This document shows positions 27,874 to 36,560 of a DNA stretch of 63,133 nucleotides, piece after piece. The notes under the pieces are model-generated. The model was not told the DNA's origin. It ran no database searches and saw only the letters and a program-made list of their open reading frames with translations. A program made the translations under genes and the position numbers. The stretch spans positions 1-63,133 of the forward strand of contig JAKDPD010000007.1 in the NCBI GenBank assembly GCA_030455605.1. The letters are read 5' to 3'. Numbering within the stretch: position 1 is the first letter of the stretch; the number at the start of each line of letters is the position of its first letter. The DNA is from Lactobacillus sp. GTDB taxonomy: Bacteria > Bacillota > Bacilli > Lactobacillales > Lactobacillaceae.

Positions 27874-27907
27874 CAAAAATACCAGTTAGCATAATTCTAA
27901 CTGGTAT
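27874..27907 (-). terminator. Terminator of the FMN reductase pair
   Basis: On the minus strand ATACCAGTTAG / CTAACTGGTAT forms an 11-bp perfect stem followed by TTTTTG. It separates the FMN reductases from the phosphatase-apbE unit. Confidence 0.85.
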
Positions 27908-27932
27908 CAGTCTTTTTAGCTAGTCGTTGCCA

Positions 27933-28481
27933 TTATTTATGAGCTTGGGCAACGAACTTAACAAATGTTTCGACTAGCGCATTAACCTGCTTGGCGGTTG
28001 CTTCATCGGTTAACTCACCAGTATTTGAATCAAACTTAGCAGACGCATGACCAATCAGTACTTCATTTCCTGGTAGGACATTAGCCGACATATCTGGTGA
28101 CAATAAAATTTCACGAGTGTCTTCTTGTGCTCGACTGGCACCTTGGATCCCCATCGAAGCACCTAATACACAGACTGGCTTCATTTTCATCAAATTAGGA
28201 CCAGCATGGGAACCTAACCATTCTAGCGCACTCTTCAGGGCAGCTGGAATGGCATGGTCATATTCAGGGGTGGTAATTATTATGCCATCCGCTTCAGCAA
28301 CCGCATCACGCCAGTCACTGATACCTTGATCGGCGACGCCTTCCTTGAAGAATGGTAGCAAGCCAGCGACTTCTTTAACTTCAAAGTCAGCTTTAGCTTG
28401 GTTAGCTTTTGCAATATACTTTGCCAAAAAACGATTATATGAATGTGGGGCATTCGTTCCCACAACAACCAATAATTTCAT
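27933..28481 (-). CDS. NADPH-dependent FMN reductase, paralogue 2
   Basis: This 182-residue flavodoxin-fold protein has an N-terminal FMN-binding loop (VVGTNAPHSYNRFLA) and the family signature around TTPEYDHAIPAALKSALEWL. It is a tandem paralogue of the upstream gene, 12 bases away, and in the same operon. Such proteins reduce FMN, quinones or azo compounds with NAD(P)H. Confidence 0.9.
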   Translation of the reverse strand: MKLLVVVGTNAPHSYNRFLAKYIAKANQAKADFEVKEVAGLLPFFKEGVADQGISDWRDAVAEADGIIITTPEYDHAIPAALKSALEWLGSHAGPNLMKMKPVCVLGASMGIQGASRAQEDTREILLSPDMSANVLPGNEVLIGHASAKFDSNTGELTDEATAKQVNALVETFVKFVAQAHK

Positions 28482-28492
28482 TGTGCACCCCC

Positions 28493-29032
28493 CTATTTAG
28501 TTAACTGTTGATACCATGTATCAATTTCGTCAAAGAAATAATCCAAGAACTTAATTGTGCTGGCATCCTTTAATTGACCCTGATCATCAAAAGCAGCTGG
28601 TGCTGATGGCAACATAAATTCGTCACCGGCAAAGACATGGGCGCCAAATCCTGGGCTCATTAAAATCGTCTTAAGACGTGTTTGTGAACGAGCCGCACCT
28701 TGTGGTAAGACTGAAGTTGAAACCATTGCAATTGCCTTACCATTAAACGGATGGGTCACGCTAGACAACCATTCTAAAGCACTCTTTAAAGCACTGGTAA
28801 CTGAGTGTTGTTGTTCAGGCGTACCAATTAAGACTAAGTCGGCTGCTTCGATTTGTTTAGCTAAGGCTAAAACTTCTGCACTAGCTGCCAGTTCCTCCTG
28901 ATACATTGGCAACCTCTTTACGGTTGCCAGCTCAAAGTCATAGCGATCACTAAAATGGTTGGTCATGAACTTGAGTAAAGTTTGATTAAATGACTTGTCG
29001 GCGTTAGAGCCAGACAATGCAAGAATTTTCAT
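28493..29032 (-). CDS. NADPH-dependent FMN reductase, paralogue 1
   Basis: This flavodoxin-fold reductase of about 179 residues has the phosphate loop LSGSNADKSFNQTLL and the motif GTPEQQHSVTSALKSALEWL. The ATG at 29032 begins the canonical MKILALSGS; nine further upstream bases are open but not needed. It is followed by paralogue 2. A TetR gene precedes it on the same strand, with a large inverted repeat between them. Confidence 0.9.
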   Translation of the reverse strand: MKILALSGSNADKSFNQTLLKFMTNHFSDRYDFELATVKRLPMYQEELAASAEVLALAKQIEAADLVLIGTPEQQHSVTSALKSALEWLSSVTHPFNGKAIAMVSTSVLPQGAARSQTRLKTILMSPGFGAHVFAGDEFMLPSAPAAFDDQGQLKDASTIKFLDYFFDEIDTWYQQLTK

Positions 29033-29054
29033 AAAAACCACCTTTCACTTTTTA

Positions 29055-29085
29055 TTATAATCAGAACCCGCGTAAAATGTCTATC
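29055..29085 (-). promoter_or_regulatory. Probable promoter of the FMN reductase pair
   Basis: On the minus strand TAGACA and TATAAT are separated by 18 bases just before the first reductase gene. The inverted repeat at 29086-29123 ends immediately upstream of the -35. Confidence 0.65.
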
Positions 29086-29123
29086 CCTTTTCGCGCACAA
29101 CTAGCGCTTGACGCACGAAAAGG
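29086..29123. promoter_or_regulatory. Large inverted repeat, possible TetR operator
   Basis: Arms CCTTTTCGCGCA (29086-29097) and CGCACGAAAAGG (29112-29123) match at 10 of 12 positions around a 14-base centre. It sits upstream of the reductase promoter and downstream of the tetR stop. It lacks a T run, so an operator is more likely than a terminator. Confidence 0.55.
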
Positions 29124-29152
29124 ACTTACCCTGCAAATTTCAAAGTAAGCCG

Positions 29153-29755
29153 TTATTTAACGTTAGACATATTAAACAGCGGATTTTCATCAGCTGTTTC
29201 TAAATGGTCATTAACCATGGCATCTTTAATCTGTGATTCAATAATATCGACAATCTGGGACTGATTAAAGCTAGCAATCTGATTCACCACTAAAGCTGCA
29301 ATTCCAGTCGTTGAAATCCAATTGGAAATGATGATATGTAAAATTCGTTTTTCACTAAATTCAGCATCAGGATACTGTTCTTTAAACTTGCTTACCCCAA
29401 GCTGCATCAAGTTTTTAGTGATAATCTCGCTTCCAAACTTACCATAGACAAACATCGCCCGGAAAAAGGCCACGTGAGTCTTAGCAAACTCAATATAGGA
29501 TAAATCAAGATCAATGAGTGGCTTGCCAGTATAGCTACGTTGCAAAGTTTTCCGACTTAGCTCAGCTGAAATTTGATTCAGTACTTGCTGGCGTAAATCA
29601 TCCATATTACTGAATTCTAAATAAATTGGCTGCGTCGAAAAATCGCCCGCCTTCGCAATATTGCGTGCTGTTAGATTTTCAAGGCCACCTTTAATTGCAA
29701 GTTTATAAGCAACCTCCAAAATCCGATCGCGCCCGATTTCTTTCTTTCTAGCCAT
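29153..29755 (-). CDS. TetR/AcrR-family transcriptional regulator
   Basis: This 200-residue protein has an N-terminal helix-turn-helix (KGGLENLTARNIAKAGDFSTQPIYLEF, about residues 21-47) and a variable ligand-binding domain. It precedes the two FMN reductase genes on the same strand and probably regulates them, perhaps in response to quinone-like or oxidative stress (inference). Confidence 0.88.
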   Translation of the reverse strand: MARKKEIGRDRILEVAYKLAIKGGLENLTARNIAKAGDFSTQPIYLEFSNMDDLRQQVLNQISAELSRKTLQRSYTGKPLIDLDLSYIEFAKTHVAFFRAMFVYGKFGSEIITKNLMQLGVSKFKEQYPDAEFSEKRILHIIISNWISTTGIAALVVNQIASFNQSQIVDIIESQIKDAMVNDHLETADENPLFNMSNVK

Positions 29756-29908
29756 TTCAAAACCACCTTAGCGAAAATTTAATAACTAGCGATAAGCGAT
29801 TACCAGCCACATGGTTATTAAAAGTTATTTTATACTAAATCCAATTATAGAAAGGAATTTAGCTATGATGCAAGTTTTTTATGAGCAAAGCCAGCTAACT
29901 AATAGGGG

Positions 29909-30139
29909 CTAATTTTCGTCAGATGCTTGTGCCGCACCAAAAGCATCGTACTGTTCATCAACGAGTTGTTTCAAGGCTTCTTTTGTTAACCCTTGTTCGG
30001 CATTAAAGGCAAAGAAGGCAGCTCCCAAGATGTAGCCAATTTCTCGGCCATCGGTTAAATTATCAGAAAAATCCATCCCCAATGAGCTATCTGCTTGGTC
30101 AAAATTTAAAGTAATGGTCTTTTTACTATTTTCAGTCAT
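29909..30139 (-). CDS. Hypothetical small acidic protein
   Basis: This 76-residue acidic protein is not one I recognise. It begins MTENSKKTITLNFD and contains GREIGYILGAAFFAFNAEQGL, a short hydrophobic helix. It has no signal peptide. It stands alone between tetR and the divergent C69 dipeptidase gene. Good coding character and a clean start suggest it is real. Confidence 0.6.
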   Translation of the reverse strand: MTENSKKTITLNFDQADSSLGMDFSDNLTDGREIGYILGAAFFAFNAEQGLTKEALKQLVDEQYDAFGAAQASDEN

Positions 30140-30238
30140 GCTTACGACACTTTCTACTGTTCACTGCAATTTCAAATTAGATAAGATATAATCATTATAT
30201 TACTACACTTATTGATTTAATAGAAAGCGTAACCTCGT

Positions 30239-31651
30239 ATGCTCAAGCAAGTCGGTCGTTCTTCCTGCACCTCAATTTTAATCGGTAAAGCTGCCTCACT
30301 CACTGGTAGCGTCATTATTGGCCGCAATGAAGATAGCAAAACGGCTTGGCCCAAACACCTCGCCTTTTATCCGGCTAAGACCCTAACTGCACCTGCTAGT
30401 TTCCACTCCAAGGACAATCAATTTACGATTGAGCTACCAAAAACTAGTTTTGCTTATGATGCGACGCCAGAGTGGACTGATCAATACGGCGTATTTGCTG
30501 AAGATGGCATTAATGCTTACCACGTCGCTATGTCTGCGACAGAAAGTGCCTATGCCAATGAACGGGTACTAGCAGCGGATCCGTTCAATCCTGAAAGTGG
30601 CTTATTGGAAGAAGCCATGGTTACTATCGTGCTGCCATATGTCAAAAGCGCCCGTGAAGGGGTAGTGCGTCTAGGCGACATTGTAACGCGCTATGGCGCC
30701 GCCGAGGCCAATGGTATTTTATTTGCCGATCCTAATGAGGCTTGGTATTTTGAGATTGGGTCGGGACATCATTGGGTTGCCGAGCGGATTCCTGATGACG
30801 AATACGCCGTTGTCGCTAATCAGCTAGCAATTCAAGTCATTGATTTTACGAGCCCTAACTTTATAACTTCGCCCGGCCTCGCCCAATTTGTGACCAAAAA
30901 TCATTTGTGGCCGGCTGACCAACCATTTGATTGGCGGGCAATCTTTGGCACCCAAGATGAAAGCGACCTGCATTACAACACACCACGGGTTTGGCAGGGG
31001 CAGCGGCGCTTCAACCCAAGCGTTCACCAAGACCCCCAAGGAACTGACTTGCCTTTTAGCCGCAAACCGGAACAACCCATTTCCATCCAAGCTGCTCAAG
31101 CCTTCTTAGGTGATCACTATGCCGACACCCCTTATGATTTAACGCGCGCAACTAACCGTGACCAAGCGACTTTTCGACCGGTTGGCGTTGCTACCACGCA
31201 AGAATCGCATTTACTTGAATTAAATGGGACAGCCATGACTCACTGGTTAGCGATGGGCGTTGTCTCGCAGAGCGTCTTTATTCCGTTCTATCCACAAGGT
31301 AGTATCGTGCCAGCGACTTGGGACCAAGGGGCGGCAACTTATAGTCCTGATTCCGCTTATTGGGTCTTCAAATTGGTCAGTGTGCTCGTTGACCGCAGCT
31401 GGCAGCGTTACAGCGGCAAACTAAACACTGTCCAAACTAAAGCCAAAATCGCCGTGACTCGGTTACGCCACGAATATGACCAAAAGCTACAGGGCAAGTT
31501 ATCCTCAGCCCAGCGCCTAGACCTCGTCAATGAAGCCAATCAAGCTATGGCTAAAACCGTGACCGACCTTTACCAGCAATTAGCTGCTGAATTAATCACC
31601 CTGCAAACCGCAGACTCACCACTTCAGTTCAAAATGGATCCTAATTTATAA
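30239..31651 (+). CDS. pepD: C69-family dipeptidase (PepD-like)
   Basis: This 470-residue N-terminal-nucleophile dipeptidase has the catalytic Cys at residue 10 (SSCTSILIGK) followed by GSVIIGRNEDSK. Family members hydrolyse a broad range of dipeptides and autoprocess to expose the cysteine. Length is typical. The ribosome binding site before the ATG is weak (AGAAAG). It ends before a strong bidirectional terminator. Confidence 0.93.
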   Translation: MLKQVGRSSCTSILIGKAASLTGSVIIGRNEDSKTAWPKHLAFYPAKTLTAPASFHSKDNQFTIELPKTSFAYDATPEWTDQYGVFAEDGINAYHVAMSATESAYANERVLAADPFNPESGLLEEAMVTIVLPYVKSAREGVVRLGDIVTRYGAAEANGILFADPNEAWYFEIGSGHHWVAERIPDDEYAVVANQLAIQVIDFTSPNFITSPGLAQFVTKNHLWPADQPFDWRAIFGTQDESDLHYNTPRVWQGQRRFNPSVHQDPQGTDLPFSRKPEQPISIQAAQAFLGDHYADTPYDLTRATNRDQATFRPVGVATTQESHLLELNGTAMTHWLAMGVVSQSVFIPFYPQGSIVPATWDQGAATYSPDSAYWVFKLVSVLVDRSWQRYSGKLNTVQTKAKIAVTRLRHEYDQKLQGKLSSAQRLDLVNEANQAMAKTVTDLYQQLAAELITLQTADSPLQFKMDPNL

Positions 31652-31654
31652 TCC

Positions 31655-31687
31655 AAAAAACACACGATTGATATCGTGTGTTTTTTT
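31655..31687. terminator. Bidirectional terminator
   Basis: AAAAAACACACGAT / ATCGTGTGTTTTTTT is a perfect hairpin between the convergent pepD and ABC ATPase genes. Confidence 0.9.
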
Positions 31688-32357
31688 AGTTGTCTGCTAC
31701 TTGAATTTTCCCATCTAACATCTGATAAATATGATCCGCATAAGTTTCTAACCGTTGATCATGGGTCACAAGTAAAACTGCCTTATGGTACTCTTGTGCC
31801 AATTGCTGAAACAATTGCCCCACCGCAACTGCCCGTTCACTGTCTAGTGAAGCCGTCGGTTCATCCGCCAAAATGACGCTCGGATTTGGATATAGTGCCC
31901 TTGCAATCGAAACTCGCTGCCGCTGACCACCAGATAGCTGATTCGGGTACTTGTTTAATAGCTGCTTAATGTCAAGACGCTGCAGCAATTTGTCCAATTC
32001 TTCATGACTTAAATTACCATTGTGTTTAATCCGATCAACCAATTGAAATTGTTCAGCCACAGTAAGAAATGGCACTAGATTGTAGGCCTGTAAAACAAAA
32101 CCTAATTCAGACAAGCGCAGTTTACTTAACTCACGAGTTGACAACTTGCTCACCTCTTGACCGGCAATTACGACCTCACCTGAGCTAGGCTTTTGCAGCG
32201 AGCCAGCAATGGTTAAAAGCGTACTCTTCCCAGCACCACTTGGGCCCATCAATAAGGCCACCTCGCCTTGGACAATTTTAAAATTAATATCTTGAATGGC
32301 GACGACCCGTGCTTGACCACTGCCATAAATCTTCCTAACATGCTTCAATTCAATCAT
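31686..32357 (-). CDS. ABC transporter ATP-binding protein (MacB/LolD type)
   Basis: This 223-residue ATPase has Walker A GPSGAGKST, signature LSGGQRQR and Walker B VILADEPTASLD. It follows the FtsX-like permease (16 bases) and the TetR gene in one minus-strand operon. It probably energises export of a drug or peptide, or extraction of a lipophilic molecule. Confidence 0.93.
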   Translation of the reverse strand: MIELKHVRKIYGSGQARVVAIQDINFKIVQGEVALLMGPSGAGKSTLLTIAGSLQKPSSGEVVIAGQEVSKLSTRELSKLRLSELGFVLQAYNLVPFLTVAEQFQLVDRIKHNGNLSHEELDKLLQRLDIKQLLNKYPNQLSGGQRQRVSIARALYPNPSVILADEPTASLDSERAVAVGQLFQQLAQEYHKAVLLVTHDQRLETYADHIYQMLDGKIQVADN

Positions 32358-32372
32358 TTGTCATGCGCCTTC

Positions 32373-33428
32373 CTAACTAATGGCTTGTGCTGGGTCAACT
32401 TTTAAAATTGATCTAACTGGAATAAAACTTCCCAGAACCCCCATTAACAGCATCCCTACCGCAGTGACTAATCCAATCATTGGTGGAAAGGCAATTGGCA
32501 CCGCAGCTGGCAGCAATGCTAACGTGATTTGCATCAAAGCAAGTGCTAATGCAACACCCACAATCATTAAAATCACGGCTTGCACAATGGTAGCACTAAC
32601 TAGGACCCGGCTAGGAATCCCTTGTGCCCGCATCACGGCAAAGTTTTGCAGTTTTTGAATGGTTAAAATATAAAGAAAAACCGCAATAATCATTAGCGAA
32701 ATAACAAACAAAAAGCCAATCATTAACCCGAAGGTGAGATTTTGAGCATGATAACCTGGCAATTTTGCCACCAATTTTGCAATCGGATAATGCTTAGCAT
32801 TGCCATGATGATAAGCCGTAATCCGCTTATAAATCACTGCGGAGGCGACCACATCAGGACCGAGCAGTCGCATTTTCCGCCAGACCGGTAGCGTGCCATA
32901 AATTATCGGGGCAATATTATACTTGGCATCCCGGACAAAGCCAGTAATTTGATATTTTCCTTTAGCACCACTTAGTTTCAGCCAGTCGCCCAACCGATAC
33001 CCTTTTTGCTTAAAAGTCACATCAACGGTCACTTGGTGCGGGGCACGTGCGCGCTTTCCCGCTAGTAAAACCTGCTTTTGATAAATAAATTGTTGCGACT
33101 TTATACCAAAAAATTGGGCAGAAACAGATGGTCTGCCGGCCTTCTTAGCAACGGTTGGCACTTGTCCAATATAGGCGGTATCCGCATTCTGATGCCAATC
33201 CTGCAAGTCCTTTTTAGTCAATACCGACTGGGTCAAACTCAAATTAGCATTTTCATTTAACACAACAGTTTTAGCCTGCCAGGAATTAATCGCCTGGGTA
33301 TTTTGGCTCGCTAAGCCAATCGCTAGCGCCGACAATAAAAAAATCAAATAACTGATCAATAAGATAATCAAAACAATTAAGCTATAGCGTAGCTTTTCAT
33401 GCTTAATCTCCTTCAGTGCTAAAAACAT
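32373..33428 (-). CDS. FtsX/MacB-type ABC transporter permease
   Basis: This 351-residue permease has an N-terminal membrane segment (about 14-37), a long extracytoplasmic domain (about 40-230) and three C-terminal membrane segments, the FtsX topology. The C-terminus (IPVRSILKVDPAQAIS) is typical of the family. It starts three bases after the tetR stop, so the permease, ATPase and regulator are one unit. Confidence 0.9.
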   Translation of the reverse strand: MFLALKEIKHEKLRYSLIVLIILLISYLIFLLSALAIGLASQNTQAINSWQAKTVVLNENANLSLTQSVLTKKDLQDWHQNADTAYIGQVPTVAKKAGRPSVSAQFFGIKSQQFIYQKQVLLAGKRARAPHQVTVDVTFKQKGYRLGDWLKLSGAKGKYQITGFVRDAKYNIAPIIYGTLPVWRKMRLLGPDVVASAVIYKRITAYHHGNAKHYPIAKLVAKLPGYHAQNLTFGLMIGFLFVISLMIIAVFLYILTIQKLQNFAVMRAQGIPSRVLVSATIVQAVILMIVGVALALALMQITLALLPAAVPIAFPPMIGLVTAVGMLLMGVLGSFIPVRSILKVDPAQAIS

Positions 33429-33431
33429 TCC

Positions 33432-33950
33432 TTACTCCTTATCCAGTAAGGCCAAGCTCTCCTTAAAGCGCGCTAAATTAGTCGTGCGGTGTTCAGGATC
33501 AAGCAAAGCCAGCTTAATGGCGGCATGGCTAAGGACCATCCCAGCCCAAACTTTAGCAGGTAGCTGACGGATTCGGTCTGATTGGGCTGACGAAATGGCG
33601 CCGACAAGGCTCTCATTATAAGCCAAGTGCATTTTAACCAATTGATAGTAACGACTAGCTTGCGCCTGCGTCACGAAATCAGCCACTTGTTGATATATCC
33701 CACGCGCTGAAAAATCATTCATATTAATCCCTTGATGTACCTCTCGCATTGCTAGCCCGTAGACATAGCGATACGCATCGGTTAAATCATCAAAATACTT
33801 ATAAAAAGCCCCGCGAGCAATCTCCGCTGTTTTAATAATGCGGGCAACTTGTGCCTCAGCTAAGGGATATTCCCCAAATTCAGTCAATAAGGCCGCAACA
33901 ATTCGCTCCTGTTTATCTGCGGCTAAATTTTTAAATGTTGCCTTAACCAT
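33432..33950 (-). CDS. TetR-family repressor of the ABC exporter operon
   Basis: This protein of about 172 residues has a TetR helix-turn-helix (EAQVARIIKTAEIARGAFYKYFDDL). The ATG at 33950 follows GGAGGAAAGA; an upstream ATG at 33977 would run through the operator and is disfavoured. It is first in the tetR-permease-ATPase operon. Two matching palindromes in its promoter strongly suggest autoregulation with ligand-induced export. Confidence 0.92.
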   Translation of the reverse strand: MVKATFKNLAADKQERIVAALLTEFGEYPLAEAQVARIIKTAEIARGAFYKYFDDLTDAYRYVYGLAMREVHQGINMNDFSARGIYQQVADFVTQAQASRYYQLVKMHLAYNESLVGAISSAQSDRIRQLPAKVWAGMVLSHAAIKLALLDPEHRTTNLARFKESLALLDKE

Positions 33951-33962
33951 TCTTTCCTCCGA

Positions 33963-33977
33963 GTGACATTGTGTCAC
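33963..33977. promoter_or_regulatory. TetR operator, promoter-distal copy
   Basis: GTGACA TTG TGTCAC is a perfect 6+3+6 palindrome just upstream of the tetR ribosome binding site. A near-identical copy lies 42 bp away (centre to centre). Confidence 0.78.
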
Positions 33978-33990
33978 CTACTACTTTATT

Positions 33991-34019
33991 AGTCTAATTA
34001 TAAAGTGACACTGTGTCAA
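33991..34019 (-). promoter_or_regulatory. Promoter of the TetR-ABC operon overlapped by the second operator
   Basis: On the minus strand TTGACA (34014-34019) and TAGACT (33991-33996) are separated by 17 bases. The palindrome GTGACA CTG TGTCAA (34005-34019) contains the -35 element, so repressor binding would block RNA polymerase. Confidence 0.75.
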
Positions 34020-34028
34020 CATTAAACA

Positions 34029-34784
34029 TCATTGCTGACCATAATCCGTGGTTCGAAACAGATAAGTGTTCGGACTGCTTGCTTCTGGCACAAATTTAAA
34101 GCCAAAATCGTTAAAGGCTTGCAGTGACTCTGGGGTATCAAGTTGCTGTTCACAAATCAGCTTCGTCATGGCGCCGCGCGCCATTTTAGCATGAACACCG
34201 ACCGTTTTCCATTTATCCTTAGTCCATTCTTGAAAATTGATGGTCACGAACCGTTGTGATGTAGCCACATAGGGCGTAATTGCCTTAGCATATTCACGTG
34301 AAGCTAAATTAATGACCGTCGCGCTTTCTTGAAACAAGCTATGAGCTAGCTGAGAACCCCAAAAGTGATACAGACTGCCGTCCCCAAATCCAGCCAATCG
34401 ATGTTTCATTTCGAGCCGATAAGGTTGTACCCCATCAAAAGGACGTAATACGCCATACAGGCCTGACAAAATACGCACATGTTCTTGCAAAAAATCCAAA
34501 GCTGGTTGCGTCATGACATCTGGCGCCATGTACTGATATTGGATTCCTTGGTAACTAAACGCAGCCGCTACGAGCTGATGCTTAAAATCAAGCTGCTGTA
34601 ATTGCTCATAACTTAGCTGCGTGATTGCCTCACTCGCATGCCAAATCTGAGCCAGCTGTGCCGGTGATTGTTGCTGTAAAAAATTCACTAATTGTCCAGC
34701 GGCTTGCCTAAATTTAGGCCGCGTTTGCGGTCTAAAGGCCTCAGTCGTCGCCATCTTCATCGCTGGCGAAATAATAATTTGCAT
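34029..34784 (-). CDS. yaaA: YaaA family (DUF328) peroxide-stress protein
   Basis: This protein of about 251 residues starts MQIIISPAMKM and contains LSGLYGVLRPFDGVQPYRLEMKHRL, the YaaA signature. In E. coli YaaA lowers intracellular free iron and protects DNA during peroxide stress; other members are of unknown function. The ATG at 34784 is preceded by GGAGGTTAGGC. Confidence 0.9.
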   Translation of the reverse strand: MQIIISPAMKMATTEAFRPQTRPKFRQAAGQLVNFLQQQSPAQLAQIWHASEAITQLSYEQLQQLDFKHQLVAAAFSYQGIQYQYMAPDVMTQPALDFLQEHVRILSGLYGVLRPFDGVQPYRLEMKHRLAGFGDGSLYHFWGSQLAHSLFQESATVINLASREYAKAITPYVATSQRFVTINFQEWTKDKWKTVGVHAKMARGAMTKLICEQQLDTPESLQAFNDFGFKFVPEASSPNTYLFRTTDYGQQ

Positions 34785-34903
34785 GCCTAACCTCCAAACC
34801 ATTTACCATAAAGCTATTTTACCGGAAAAAAGCGCCGGTTGCAGAATTGCAAATTGACCTCAATTGTTGGAAACTGTTAGTAAACGAATTAGAGGAGTTT
34901 TGC

Positions 34904-35548
34904 ATGAATCCAGACTTTGCACTTAGTTTACATTTTAACTGTTCCGGTGACTTTAATGCTGATGACTTAGTCAAATTGGCACGTAATATTGGTGCTAGAG
35001 CGGTCAGCTTTAGTCAGCAAACAGCAGCGATTACGACCGCCTGCACAAAATATACGATACACGAGCTAGCATCCCATCCGGATGCCCAGCCCCTAACAAC
35101 CGCAGCCATTCATACAATGTTGCACCGCCGCCAGCAAGGACTAACAACTTGCTTTACGGTCCCCGTGACTAGTGATGGTCAATTGACTGCTGATACGCAG
35201 CAAGTGTTAGCAGAAATCAACCGTTGGATGCACCTTTTCGGTCACGCTTTTAATGAAGGGATGCCCACTACTTTAACCGCTAACACCGGCTGTATGTTTG
35301 AAAATAGGCATTTTTCGTATCAAAAGCACCTTGTTATCGCACAGCCTTGGCCCCATCAAATTCAGATTAACGGTTTAACGCAGGCACCTGATCGCATTGA
35401 ATTAATTGCCGATCGGACGCCGCTAACGTTTAGCTTTGCAGCTGGCGTATTGACCCTGACTGTTCCAGCAGCGCTGACGCTACCATGGCAAGTCATTCGC
35501 ATTCAAGGCCATCGCCCAGAAGATGATTGGGAAGAGACGACCTTTTAA
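34904..35548 (+). CDS. Hypothetical protein, possibly a shrunken alpha-L-fucosidase-like protein
   Basis: This protein of about 214 residues starts at an ATG after GAGGAG. Its N-terminal DADDLVKLARNIGARAVSFS resembles the GH29 segment in which a conserved WxxxxKxxGAKY precedes the active site, and its C-terminus (IELIADRTPLTFSFAAGVLT, then PAALTLPWQVIRIQG) resembles the GH29 tail. The middle of a catalytic domain (GH29 is about 400 residues or more) is absent and I see no nucleophile motif. It may be a family of short non-catalytic relatives or a fixed remnant. Similarity is by eye only. Confidence 0.5.
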   Translation: MNPDFALSLHFNCSGDFNADDLVKLARNIGARAVSFSQQTAAITTACTKYTIHELASHPDAQPLTTAAIHTMLHRRQQGLTTCFTVPVTSDGQLTADTQQVLAEINRWMHLFGHAFNEGMPTTLTANTGCMFENRHFSYQKHLVIAQPWPHQIQINGLTQAPDRIELIADRTPLTFSFAAGVLTLTVPAALTLPWQVIRIQGHRPEDDWEETTF

Positions 35549-35566
35549 CTAACTAGCAAAAAGGGG

Positions 35567-35598
35567 GCGTCATCGCCTAAAAGTGGTGGCGCTTTTTG
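35567..35598 (+). terminator. Possible terminator of the GH29-like gene
   Basis: GGCGTCATCGCC / GTGGTGGCGC pair with several G-U pairs around a TAAAA loop, followed by TTTTTG. Confidence 0.5.
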
Positions 35599-35619
35599 CG
35601 TAGCTGATGCTAACGAAAA

Positions 35620-35650
35620 AACAAAAAAGGCCTTGGAAATCCAAGGCCTA
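35620..35650 (-). terminator. Terminator downstream of tRNA-Val
   Basis: On the minus strand AGGCCTTGGA / TCCAAGGCCT forms a perfect stem followed by TTTTTTGTTTTTT, immediately after tRNA-Val. Confidence 0.88.
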
Positions 35651-35655
35651 GGTGA

Positions 35656-35728
35656 TGGAGGATACAGGGCTCGAACCTGTGACCCTCTGCTTGTAAGGCA
35701 GACGCTCTCCCAGCTGAGCTAATCCTCC
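35656..35728 (-). tRNA. tRNA-Val (anticodon UAC)
   Basis: This 73-base gene folds as a cloverleaf. The acceptor stem GGAGGAT pairs with ATCCTCC, the D arm is GCTC..GAGC, the anticodon stem TCTGC/GCAGA encloses CTTACAA (anticodon TAC), and the T arm is ACAGG-TTCGAGC-CCTGT. The 3' CCA is not encoded. It is a single gene followed by a terminator. Confidence 0.97.
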
Positions 35729-35762
35729 CTGCCATCACTTACAGTTTTATATATTACTGGTT

Positions 35763-36560
35763 TCAAGCATTAACGTCAAGCTCTTTCTCAAAGAAATTTC
35801 TGAAATCGGCAGCCGTCTCAGCTAAAGTAACTGCGTCATTAACTTGAGATAGTTTATAGCCGACGAAATAAGGGGATGCATAGAAACGACTGACTAATTT
35901 CGCGCAAATACCACCATCATCCCGTGGATAGAAAAATAAATTGTACGACTGACACCGTTTATCATACATCTTTCCTAGCATGTACTTGGTCGCAGCCCGA
36001 ATCCAATCAGCCCATAAATCCAAATGCACCTGCTGCAAAGTATTGATATTCAATTCGGTGTACCCTTGCACCGTATGCTCAGCCACATTCACCTCAATAT
36101 CAGCATCACGGTAAACCTCAACACCTTCAAAATGATTAGGCTGAATGTATTTGTAGCAGTCTTCATGCTCCAAGCCTACAATTTGCATGTGCGGATGAAT
36201 GAGCGAACCCCCGGACCAAGGACCAAAGTTTTTATACCACGCCACTGAACGAAACCGAGGATTCGCTTTTACCTGGTTAAAACAGCGCAACGCAAATTTC
36301 ATTAGCTTCCGATTGTAGGCCTTAGAATAGCTGCTAATATCACCGTGATGAATCGGTGACTCAATAAGTACTGTCTGCAACGTATCTTTTAAGGTAGGAA
36401 ATTTGTTTTTTAACCAAATCATTTCCCCCCGCCGCTGATAAATCTCAGTCAGATGCGCCACATCGCAAAAAGGACAGCGGGCTTGCTTTTGATCTGAACG
36501 ATAAGAATGTGGTTTACCGCGGGCAATTTGTAATTGAAAGACGAGTGGATCGTTGTTCAT
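35763..36560 (-). CDS. DUF4931 protein (HIT / galactose-1-phosphate uridylyltransferase-like)
   Basis: This 265-residue protein has a zinc-type CPFC pair (ARCPFCDVAHL) and a histidine-triad-like motif (LIHPHMQIVGLE), as in the HIT/GalT superfamily and DUF4931. Such proteins are nucleotidyl transferases or hydrolases; the substrate is unknown. It starts with ATG after a purine-rich AAAGGAAAAGAGCC. It is monocistronic and divergent from the L,D-transpeptidase gene. Confidence 0.75.
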   Translation of the reverse strand: MNNDPLVFQLQIARGKPHSYRSDQKQARCPFCDVAHLTEIYQRRGEMIWLKNKFPTLKDTLQTVLIESPIHHGDISSYSKAYNRKLMKFALRCFNQVKANPRFRSVAWYKNFGPWSGGSLIHPHMQIVGLEHEDCYKYIQPNHFEGVEVYRDADIEVNVAEHTVQGYTELNINTLQQVHLDLWADWIRAATKYMLGKMYDKRCQSYNLFFYPRDDGGICAKLVSRFYASPYFVGYKLSQVNDAVTLAETAADFRNFFEKELDVNA

